From NCBI GenBank assembly GCA_022539475.1, contig VCMS01000025.1, forward strand, positions 271,267 through 335,266: DNA of 64,000 nucleotides, read 5' to 3'. A program made the translations under genes and the position numbers. This DNA is from Gracilaria domingensis. Lineage: Eukaryota > Rhodophyta > Florideophyceae > Gracilariales > Gracilariaceae. Positions 44,907 to 53,538 of this stretch are shown piece by piece (position 1 is the first letter of the stretch; each line of letters begins with the position of its first letter). The notes under the pieces are model-generated. The model was not told the DNA's origin. It did not search any database and saw nothing but the letters and a program-made list of their open reading frames with translations.

Positions 44907-45975
44907 TCTAGCGAGCAGTACAATAGGGCAGAAGAGGGCAAGACGGCGGCACTGTCCGAAGACACTTATCGACTCACGAAAAGAGACAGTGTCTTTTTCG
45001 GAGACACTGGCTCTCGACGGGATGCCGCGCCGCCATCAAGCGTCTTTGCAGCACTCTTGCCGCCGGCAAAAACACTGCAGAGTACATATATAACGCCTGC
45101 CTGCGCAGCCTCGATGCCCGCCTTTCTCTCTTTCCGTATGTCCGCTTCTTTCGCTAGCCTAATAAACTTCCCTTCACACCGAAGCGGTGACATCTTCATG
45201 GAGCCGAGCCCATAGCGTTTGAAATGGCAGAGCAAGCTCCGTCTCCCGACGCATGGCCAGGTGAACTCCAAACCTTTCAGACCTTGTGTAAGAAAAGAAA
45301 ACGTTGCGTAAAGACTATCAAGAGATCTGCTCGGAGCTTGTAGGCTTTAAAATGATGAGCGAAACCACCATGTTCGACCGTTGGCCCCACGTTTCCGTCG
45401 ATCACAGGGGGTTTTTCATGCGGTAGCCCAGCGCATTCTTGACAGAGCTCAGTGCCCGAGATCGTCGTTCGGCCAGGTAGTGAGAGTATATCAACGAAGC
45501 AGGCACATAGCTGGAAATGCAGCTTGCTACGTTGAAGCTGGGTCCCTCAGCAAATGATCCGGGCCAAAATGATTCGGTTTCGTTTCACAGCAAAGATTGC
45601 TGGCGAAGCCAGCCTTGACGTTTTGACGATGAGAACCCAGTGCTTCCGTGATATAACTGAAAATGGACTTGAGCTTGCAGGGACGACGTCTTTCCTCGTC
45701 GAGCAGAGCCACGACGCAGTCTTCTTCGAGACTCATAGGACATTCCGCAAAGCGCTATCATCCAGTTTAGAGATCGAAACCGCCAAGGAAATTGCGAGGA
45801 TGATGCTTAATCAGAAGGGATCCAGGAGCAAGAAAGCACCCAAAGACGGCGCACCCAGAAATTAGTAGTTCAAATGGCTTCCGCGCACAAAAAAGGCACT
45901 TGAATCTGCCCTTTTTGGCTCAAAACGTCCCGGAAAGCTGACCAATGGGTTAGCATTTTAGGTGCGTCTCATTTC
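44907..45975. other. Possible LTR and unassigned retroelement sequence
   Basis: The first 270 bases carry an LTR-like promoter/polyadenylation arrangement (ACATATATAA near 45085, then AATAAAC near 45165). A 103-codon open frame at 45554-45865 has no recognised domain. The start of an RT-like fragment lies immediately downstream. No matching second LTR is visible, possibly because of the gap. Confidence 0.3.
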
Positions 45976-46284
45976 GTGGCACTCAGCGTCAGATACGAGA
46001 TATGCGACCCTCCATCAGTCCTGTTTACCAATGGCGTCGCGTTGACACCGATTCCACGGTCTCGGGTAGATCGAACCTACGTGGAGAAGGATCGTGAGCA
46101 AGGAATTCTGGAACATATATATGAAGAAGTGACAGAACGATATGCTATGGAGAAGGTGAAAGAGGGAAAGATGATATCATCCGCGTTCACAGTCTGGAGG
46201 TCGGACTCGGCGGGTAAAATGAAAGGACGCTTCGTGGTCAACTTAGCCGACAAACGAAGCATTGGGAGCGGGAAACCGTCAAGA
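45976..46284 (+). pseudogene. Retrotransposon reverse-transcriptase fragment
   Basis: About 100 codons resemble the start of the RT domain of LTR retrotransposons: a helix before a GKMISSAFTVW segment, then a Lys/Gly-rich turn and GRFVVNLADKRSI. This parallels the 'G-I-x-S-...-K-x-x-G-K-x-R-x-V-V-D-L-R' pattern. It breaks off at about 46285, where module B sequence starts, so the fragment and module B gene (i) truncate each other. Confidence 0.35.
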
Positions 46285-46904
46285 TGTAGATTATACAATT
46301 CTTTATCCCCTTTTCCTTTCTTGTTCTCCACCTTCGGCTGAATTTCATCCTCTTCTACCCCCACACTCCTCGGTTGGATCGGTCTCTTCTCGTAAACCTT
46401 CCTCTTCAGACCTCTCTTCCTCACCAATTCTCCCTCCATCACCTCATCCGCCCCAAAACTACCCGTCGCCGGTACAAAGTCTCTCGCATCCTCGTCTTCG
46501 CTTCCGATGCACACTCCAACCCCAACGCCGTTCACGATCTTCGTCTTCGGCGCCGGAGTTACCGGCGTTCCCTCCACACCCCTACCCCGCTTTTCTTCCT
46601 CCCATTCACCTCCTTCGAGCTCCCCTCCAGATTCTCAAAGCGTTTCATCATCTTCTTCTGCTCCTCTTTCATCCCCCTCAGTTCCCTTACCACGAACCCT
46701 GTCACCTTCTTCGTCAGTCGACCCACCTCCTCTCCCATGCGCGTCCCCATCGCTCCGGCACACCCAGCACTGCAGTGGCCCACCAGTCCAGCTCGTCCTT
46801 TTCTTCCTCCTCCTCGAACACACTCTTTAACTTCTTGTGCGACCGTACCCTTCGTCCCACTCCCACGGCCACCTAATGTTCGAACGCGAATCGTCATCGC
46901 TCAT
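46285..46904 (-). pseudogene. Module gene (i), copy B: small coiled-coil protein, truncated and frameshifted
   Basis: ATG at 46904 opens a short frame (MSDDDSRSN...) aligned to copy A. The homology then moves through two other frames: GCAGAMGTRMGEEVGRLTKK at 46.8-46.6 kb, then the Val/Gly repeat and basic region below 46577. It breaks at the retroelement fragment, so the very basic C-terminus seen in copy A is missing. Function unknown. Confidence 0.5.
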
Positions 46905-47544
46905 GGTCGCGTTGGTAGAAGATCTGGTAGAAGAGCAAAAGGGATATCGAAAGAAGAGAAATCAGGGAAGCCGAAAAGAACAGAACTCGCTGATCGTTCC
47001 TTCGCAAACCGAGCACGGTGTACCAAGGGTAGACGCTTTCGTCCCATGACACTGTAGTACCGCAGCACCCGCTCATATCCGTCCAACCTCTGCATCGCAA
47101 TTATTTTCATATTTACTAGCACAATTCTTCACTTTTGAACACTCTCTATGCTTCTCATTCTCCATGTTCTCCCAAGCGTTGCGAGAAGGGCGTCCCTTTT
47201 CATACATGGTTCATGCCAGTAGTATGTGAAATGAAATCCTACCACTACCATCATATCATGATTCTTCCGTCCTCTTCATCGCCCTACATTTTACTCTTCA
47301 TGTACTCCGTCTCTTCATAGCTTTTCCATCACAGAAGCTAAGTTCGCCACTCGTTTATGAACACCTTCTTCACTTCAAATTTACAAGCCTTAAAGGAAAC
47401 AAAACATAGATATAGCTCCTTCGATACACCTCTTTATAGGTAATATCTGCTCGTTTCGTTCTCAATAAATATATCTTCTCCTCGCCCCTTCTTTCTTCAT
47501 TTCTTCTCCTCTTTCCTACCTACTCACAGGCAGCAGAGCTCACA

Positions 47545-48746
47545 ATGGCCTTCCAAAACACCCACAAGGTATCGCATGTACAGCTTCGCAACCAAACTGC
47601 TCTCATACCTATCCATCTCAACGCATTTCCCCATAGGACATACATCACCTTTGACGACTGCCTTCAACTGAAGTACGACGTTGACACCGGGCAAGCCACG
47701 GTTCGAGGAGTCCAGACCCTTTTATCCCCCGAACTGCTGGATGAACTCAGTGATGTTTATGACATACTTCACGAAGTTTCAATTCATGACCGAATCCTTG
47801 AACATCCTCCCTTCTTCCACACAATTGGGAATCTTTCAGAGCTACCCAACTACATGTCAGAGGCTCGGTCTTATTCACATAATCCCTGAACATGCTCTCG
47901 CTATCCTCTCTCTTGGCATTCTCCCTCTTCGTTTCAGTAGCCATAGGAGCTCTCTATGGGATTATAAAGCCTCTCACAACACACGCTCTTCTCTACGATC
48001 GCTCCTCCCGCCAAACACAACTGGGATTCACTATCCTGTACAGCATGCTCGAAACTATGTTTCACATTATTCTGTTTGAATTGGCATTCTCTTTTCACGC
48101 CACAAGGTATGGTAGACTCGCATATGATCCAATGACTCCGTCGCACACATCCAGCACCGTTTCGGCACTGAGGAATAAATACCTCGGCATGGGCATCGGT
48201 GGGCTTATCGTCCTCAACCTCTCTATCTTCGTCACTTATCAGCTCCGTCCTCCTCCAATCGATGTCATGGATTCTCTCAAAACTGCATGTATTTCCTTCT
48301 TCCCCGGCGGTTTCTTCTTCGGCTTCTTCACCATTCTCATCAACACATTTGGGATCTATTTCTCTACAAAACATACGTTCAGCAACATAGTTCCGCTCTC
48401 CAATCGGGTGATATACCGGAGAAGAGGGCTAAATCCGTACTGCCGTTGTATTCTAAACTCGTTCCGGAAAGCTTTGTTCCTTCAGGATTTCCTGCTTTCT
48501 ATCAGACTTTTTCTGAACAGAGTGGTCCCAGTTTTCTTCGCACACACACTCTCCGAGTCTTTGGACCCCGAATCCTTTGGTTCGTACAGAGGTATCCCGC
48601 CCCTCCTCATAAACACCTTGTTCATTGTACTACTTGTATGCTCCGGAGTCGTCAAACACGCACCAAGAATCAACGCAAAGCGATACTTGTGCGCCATTGG
48701 TGAGCACCCTAGACCCCCGACACAACATCTACTGCCTTTTGGGTGA
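47545..48746 (+). pseudogene. Module gene (ii), copy B: polytopic membrane protein with one frame break
   Basis: Two open frames (47545-47889 and 47892-48746) correspond to one protein in copy A. A one-base change near 47888 ends the first at TGA. The first part is soluble (AFPHRTYITFDDC, ILEHPPF). The second has about five or six membrane segments, including SVAIGALYGIIKP, LGMGIGGLIVLNLSIFV and ISFFPGGFFFGFFTIL. It ends in a conserved RIPP-like tail (EHPRPPTQH). No transporter or receptor signature is recognised. The shared N-terminal region suggests a receptor-like or membrane-anchored partner of the module, but that is a guess. Confidence 0.55.
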
Positions 48747-49023
48747 CGTATTCATCAAGTGCGAGACAAGTACTATACGAACATAAGTACATAACTGATA
48801 CATGTTTCAACTAAACAGAATCTCTTCTCTACAAACATAGTTCCCACATATTCATGACGCTCTCCAGGATTGAAGTGTTTGGTATGGTATCCTATCCTAC
48901 CCTTCAATCTTGGATAGAGTCGTCGCTTCCACAATTCTTAAACTTTCTCTCGATTCACAAGATCATTTACTTCGAAACTATATTCGACACATAGGTTACT
49001 ACAAAGTTTCATCACATATTCAC

Positions 49024-49302
49024 TCAGTCCTCTTCGCCATCCTCAAGATCGTTTTCAATCTCCTCCACTTCATAATTCTCATCTTCGTCATCTTCTTCAT
49101 ACTGTTCTTCCCCTTCCTCTACTATCACCTCATCATTCTCCTCCTCCAAATTCGACGGTTCTGGATTCTTCCTCTTCTCCTTCATACTAACCAGGTCTTC
49201 ATCCTCCTTGAACTGAGGTCGAAAGTGTGGGTTAAGATGTACCGCATCCGGGAGGTTGTATTTCTCAGGTACCATGTACATGTGGTAACGAAACAAGGGA
49301 AT
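49024..49302 (-). CDS. Module gene (iii), copy B: C-terminal acidic segment beyond the TAG
   Basis: In the same frame as the oxygenase-like ORF and separated from it only by TAG 49303-49305. It begins with the conserved LFRYHMYMVPEKY segment, where the Arg could be the oxygenase's 2-oxoglutarate-binding residue, and ends in an Asp/Glu-rich tail of about 60 residues. In copy A the region is continuous with the oxygenase (a GAA codon at the TAG position). There is no ATG at the junction itself; the first Met is at 49296. It would be translated only by readthrough or from that Met. Confidence 0.5.
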   Translation of the reverse strand: MPLFRYHMYMVPEKYNLPDAVHLNPHFRPQFKEDEDLVSMKEKRKNPEPSNLEEENDEVIVEEGEEQYEEDDEDENYEVEEIENDLEDGEED

Positions 49303-50805
49303 CTAGGGGAATCTTCCATCCTCATTTGAAGCGCCTGCATGGAACACATCACCTCTTTCAATAAATATAGACTTAGGCGGAACGAAAAACTTCCTCACAA
49401 ACATCCCCCGTGCCAAACCTTCAAATGCCTTGGGAGTAACTGCGTAGTGTGTATGAGACCCTTCACATACCCAAATTGGAAACGACACAATTCCGGACAC
49501 CATCATAAAGTACCCCGGGTTCTTCTTTTCTTCCAGCTTATCCTCATTCGCCAAGGTCGGGAAATCCGTATGTAACTGCTGCCGCTTGCATCCAACTGCA
49601 GTGCATAACACCCTCCCCCCCGTCTTCGGCGCATACATCCTCTCCTTTTCCACCCTATTATCTTGTAAACCCATTAAAGCACATATCTGTCCCAGTCGGG
49701 CATCCAGTAAAGCTCTCTTCTTCACAAGCACATGTCTTTCTACGGCTGCCTCCATGTCATCCACTATGCCTCTTCTCGTAGTCATGTACCTCCCACCATC
49801 TGCGTTGATGATCGGTATCCATGTGATTCGGTTCTCTGGTATCCTAAGGTCTGGAGCCCTCTCGAAGTCCCTTCGGAAGAAGTCCAGTAATTCCACACTA
49901 ACATCCCCGTCAATGAGCTTGCTCAAACTCTCTGTCAGCTTCACCAACTCTCCATCCGATGCAAAGCCGTCCAGAATACAGAAACCTCTCTCTCGAAGCT
50001 CGACGTTCTTCTTCACAAAATAGACATACGCAAGAGAGTCGTTCTTCAGTTCATCCCCCCATAACGTCTTCTCGTCGACCTCCATGCCTCCCATTGCCGC
50101 GTTCAGGAGTTTATGGCCATGATACGATGCATGCCAAAAGACTGCATGGTGCACACTTTCAAAGTCCTTGGGCTCCAACAAGTGGCCTCGGTGTTGCTTC
50201 TGGATATGTATCGCATCCATCCACGGGTACACAGATTTAATGACATTCTCCACTCCAGTCGGCCACTTGCTTGGTAAGGTCTTCACCAACTTTAGCCACG
50301 AATCGTCACCTTCATATGCTACTTCTTCAGCCTTCTTCTGACCTCGCGCCAACACCTGCGGTACTGTGTCATCGAACGGGTCAGTGTCCTCTGCCTGTGA
50401 GAGCACAATTGGTACTCCATCTGAGTCTGTGTCGCTGCCGATGGATATCTGATGACTTTTCAACAAGTTTCTCACCCCCTTCGCACCAAGACTCCGCAGA
50501 TGACTGATAACTTCATCCTGAACAGATTGAATACCCTCCGTCCTTGACTTCTTCCGTTGATTAGGGTTCACGTCTCTCATTGAATTCCTTCGTCGACGGC
50601 TTCGTCTTGAACTCCTCATGCTTCTTGTCTTCGATGGCATATTCTCTTCACTTTCTACATCAGAGTCCTTAGAGCCCTTGCGCACTGGCGCTTTGGCCTT
50701 CCTACTTGCCGAACGTGTGGCCATTCTCTGCGTTGTAGACTCGTCTACCGCTTTGGTCTCAGACTGTGGTTCAGTCGGAGTAGTACCAGTGGCAGGTTTC
50801 AACAT
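49303..50805 (-). CDS. Module gene (iii), copy B: 2-oxoglutarate/Fe(II) oxygenase-like segment
   Basis: 500 residues from ATG 50805, in the same frame as the ParB-like ORF and 12 codons after its TGA. The N-terminal 170 residues are basic, Ser/Arg-rich and probably DNA-binding or disordered. A globular domain follows. Near its end the HxD motif is QLHTDF (about residues 410-415), a CEGSH segment lies between, and the distal His is in GDVFHAGAS (about 485-490). An Arg comes shortly after (DGRF or, past the TAG, LFR). This HxD...H...R layout is that of 2-oxoglutarate-dependent dioxygenases (PhyH, AlkB, TET/JBP and others); the subfamily is not determinable by eye. A role as DNA or histone demethylase/hydroxylase is attractive but inferred. 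Confidence 0.5.
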   Translation of the reverse strand: MLKPATGTTPTEPQSETKAVDESTTQRMATRSASRKAKAPVRKGSKDSDVESEENMPSKTRSMRSSRRSRRRRNSMRDVNPNQRKKSRTEGIQSVQDEVISHLRSLGAKGVRNLLKSHQISIGSDTDSDGVPIVLSQAEDTDPFDDTVPQVLARGQKKAEEVAYEGDDSWLKLVKTLPSKWPTGVENVIKSVYPWMDAIHIQKQHRGHLLEPKDFESVHHAVFWHASYHGHKLLNAAMGGMEVDEKTLWGDELKNDSLAYVYFVKKNVELRERGFCILDGFASDGELVKLTESLSKLIDGDVSVELLDFFRRDFERAPDLRIPENRITWIPIINADGGRYMTTRRGIVDDMEAAVERHVLVKKRALLDARLGQICALMGLQDNRVEKERMYAPKTGGRVLCTAVGCKRQQLHTDFPTLANEDKLEEKKNPGYFMMVSGIVSFPIWVCEGSHTHYAVTPKAFEGLARGMFVRKFFVPPKSIFIERGDVFHAGASNEDGRFP

Positions 50806-50844
50806 ATCCAGCCCTAAACTCTTTGCCAGCTTATCACGAGCAAT

Positions 50845-52872
50845 TCAGACTCTTCTCGAAATCCTTCCTTCCCAGAGCTTCTTATTCGAAGGTACTTCAA
50901 TTCGTGCTGCCTGTGTTGCAAGGTACTCACGAACGATGCGCATTTCAAACTTTGTTACTTCCACCTTCATGGCATACGCTTCTTCCAATGTAACTTTCTT
51001 CTTCTTCGAAAGCTCCTCTGCCAAAGATTGAAGCCTCCTGCAGCAGATAAAGAAGTATTTGCGTACGTCTTCAAAACGACCCGTCAGTTTCGACACTCGC
51101 CTCCTGGAAAAGTATGCAACCAGAGCGTCGAGCGTGAAGTGGGTTGTATGCTCATCCATGGCAAAGAATTCATCACTTGATATACAAGAAATTCCAATCT
51201 CATGGTAGTCCCCACAAATCCGCTCCAAATGTTCCAGCAATCCAGGACTTCTCGCCACTTTCAACCCCATCTCTGCAAATCTTGCCAAATGCTTGATATT
51301 GTACTGGCCAATGATACCGCAAACACTTAGTGCACCTGCGACAGAGGTCCTCGTCATCTTGCTCAAGTCTTTCTTCTCTTCCTCAACCAGGACCCTTATA
51401 AATGACACAATAGAATGCACCTTGTCAGCAAAACCCATAAGACGAGCTTGCTTCAATCCATCGTTTAGCACATTGCCAAGGCTCAAGATTTCCCTCGTGG
51501 TCATCTTCTGTCCATCTTTTCTCTTCCACAGCGAAACAGAAAGACCTCGACATAGATTCCTAATGTTGGGCATAGATTCACAGAGCTCTTTGAGTGCTAC
51601 ATGACGATGAGCTCCATCAATCAGCATACAATTCACTTTCAAGCGATTGTTCTGCACTATGTCCTTCTCGGACACATCCTGAGACAGAACAGCAACGCTC
51701 ATTGTCCCAAGTGCCTGTAAGAAGCTTTTGCGTCCAATCTCTTCTTTCAGAGCCTCGACATGATTCCGGAACAACCCTCTCACAGTCATTTCCGGAACTT
51801 GAATGAGCTCAATATCGACTTGAACAGACACATACTCGTAATGATCTAAGTCAAATACCAAACTCGCTAAACTCGTATCGACATCATCAGGAGGTATCAC
51901 ATCACCTTCATCAAAGAGTTCATTGACGTTGCTTCCAAGGCTTTCCTTCACTAGAACCACGTCTTCGTCTTCGTCTTCATCCACGTCAATCACTTCCATT
52001 GTCACTCCACTGCGATTTCCAGCCTGAGTAATAGCTTCCGCAGTGCTGTTCCTCGACGCTCCAGACTGCACAATCGTAGCAGTTTGTTTACGAAATGCCG
52101 ATACAGCACTCTCTGGGGTCGTGGTCATCTTGAATTCTTGCGTCTGCTTTCCACCACCGTGAACGTTCGATGGTGTTTTCAGCTTTGGTACTGGCGCTTG
52201 TTTCCCGCCTTGGGGTTTTTTAGCATTCGACGGGGTTTTCACATGAGCCACTTTCATCTGCATTCGCTTTCGGGCACTGGATGGAGTTTTAGGTTCTACC
52301 ACTCGCACCCGTTTCCCAGCAGTATTCGATGGCTTCTCAGGGGCGACGAGTTTGGAACTCGGAGCACCCTTGTCTCCTTCATCAGCGCTTACGACGTCAC
52401 CCACCTTAGACATTAAGTTCAGGTCCCAGGCGTAGAAACCGGGCCTGTTCATGTCCTTCAATGTCTTCGGAACAGAATCTTCATCGGTACACTTAAAGGG
52501 ATAGGGATAGGGAGTGTCAAGCTCATGAGATATCTTCGCTCGCCATATACCAACTACATCTTCCCCTGGTTTTCCCTGCAGAGCATGTCCATGCATTTCC
52601 CTTCTGAACGTTGTCTTCCCTCCACCAGCGTCCACTTCAACGAGAACAGCTTTCCCAATCGCTGCTTTGTTCCCTCCTGCCCCTCCCAACAACAAGGTCA
52701 CTTCTTCGCCTGGTGCGGGCTTCGACTTCATAGCTGTGGATGCGTTCCCCGTCGCTGCGTTCGGTTCAGCAGTTCTGGTCCCGCTCCGAAGTTGTGGTGC
52801 CATGGTTCGTCGAGGCTTTCTCACCTTTCGAGAGCGTCTCATTTGACCCTTTCCCAGTCCTCTCATATCCAT
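50845..52872 (-). CDS. Module gene (iii), copy B: ParB/sulfiredoxin-fold-like protein
   Basis: 675 residues from ATG 52872. That start is preferred because copy A has the same MxxRGLG beginning; the frame extends upstream only from GTG. The basic N-terminus (MRRSRKVRKPRR) is followed by a domain with PFKCTDED, a Lys/Pro-rich repeat-like linker (repeated KTPSNAKK/KTPSSARK), and a SUMO-interaction-like tract, VIDVDEDEDEDVV. Then comes a ParB/Srx-like domain at about residues 345-430: a DIELIQVP strand, a helix, and the signature LIDGAHRHVALKEL, equivalent to the ParB 'DGxHRxxA' motif. A helical C-terminal half of about 250 residues follows. It ends at TGA 50845-50847, where copy A has a sense codon. 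Confidence 0.6.
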   Translation of the reverse strand: MDMRGLGKGQMRRSRKVRKPRRTMAPQLRSGTRTAEPNAATGNASTAMKSKPAPGEEVTLLLGGAGGNKAAIGKAVLVEVDAGGGKTTFRREMHGHALQGKPGEDVVGIWRAKISHELDTPYPYPFKCTDEDSVPKTLKDMNRPGFYAWDLNLMSKVGDVVSADEGDKGAPSSKLVAPEKPSNTAGKRVRVVEPKTPSSARKRMQMKVAHVKTPSNAKKPQGGKQAPVPKLKTPSNVHGGGKQTQEFKMTTTPESAVSAFRKQTATIVQSGASRNSTAEAITQAGNRSGVTMEVIDVDEDEDEDVVLVKESLGSNVNELFDEGDVIPPDDVDTSLASLVFDLDHYEYVSVQVDIELIQVPEMTVRGLFRNHVEALKEEIGRKSFLQALGTMSVAVLSQDVSEKDIVQNNRLKVNCMLIDGAHRHVALKELCESMPNIRNLCRGLSVSLWKRKDGQKMTTREILSLGNVLNDGLKQARLMGFADKVHSIVSFIRVLVEEEKKDLSKMTRTSVAGALSVCGIIGQYNIKHLARFAEMGLKVARSPGLLEHLERICGDYHEIGISCISSDEFFAMDEHTTHFTLDALVAYFSRRRVSKLTGRFEDVRKYFFICCRRLQSLAEELSKKKKVTLEEAYAMKVEVTKFEMRIVREYLATQAARIEVPSNKKLWEGRISRRV

Positions 52873-53122
52873 TATATGGTGCCAGTGTGTGTGATATACA
52901 CGAGTCCTGGTGTTCTTCAAATCGTACGTTTGCTCCCGTGAAGTTGCAACCGCTCGTGTTCGAATCTCCGCCCTTTCTCGCGTGAGCACAATGGACGCAA
53001 CCACTCACGTTCAAAACGGCTGCAATGCACACGTGAGCAGTGTGGGTACAGTTCCTGATGGTTATAAATGGTTGGATCAATGTCTGATTCCGTCCTGGTT
53101 GACCACTGTCCCCGCCTTTCAT

Positions 53123-53258
53123 CATCTTTGAACATCGCCCGAGCGCCGTGTGGGAACCGCGGTTCGCCGAGTTCATAGCCGAGATCATAGCTATGATCTC
53201 GGCTATGAACTCGGCGAACCGCGGTTCCCACACCGCGCTCGGGCGATGTTCAAAGATG
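53123..53258. repeat. 136-bp near-perfect palindrome between divergent genes (iii) and (iv)
   Basis: Two 68-base arms (53123-53190 and 53191-53258) are exact reverse complements apart from one mismatched position. Centre ATAGCTAT, outer ends CATCTTTG and CAAAGATG. It sits about 250 bases from the start of (iii) and 280 from the start of (iv). It could extrude a cruciform. It may be an origin, a partition or ParB-like-protein binding site, or a transcriptional insulator; none of these is shown by sequence. Confidence 0.95.
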
Positions 53259-53538
53259 TACGAACCCAGTGTTTTCTACGTTGGTTTTACATACTAGACA
53301 TATAATGCACTGCACATACTGAGGTGCCCCACCGGTTTGATGTGTTTAGATCCCACTCTCGTCTATCTATTTCATTACCCGCTCAGTTCTCGGTAATCCG
53401 TCGCAACCGCGCTCTCCACCATTGTTTCCGACGCTTCCCGACGTTTCCGACGCTTCCCACCCATTTAAACATCTCCGAAACTTCTACCGTTTCACAATAC
53501 TCGTTTACTTCCCGTCCTTTCCGATTCTCAGTTCTTAC

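Noticed and set aside
43836-45215. Long open frames across the gap
   Set aside because: They consist almost entirely of N and are artefacts.
46262-47057. Plus-strand Ser/Pro-rich ORFs
   Set aside because: Antisense of module gene (i), whose homology to copy A is on the minus strand.
46904-53004. Toxin-antitoxin or restriction-modification system around the methyltransferase
   Set aside because: No restriction endonuclease motif or small toxin-like partner is visible; partners are ParB-like, oxygenase-like and SET-like.
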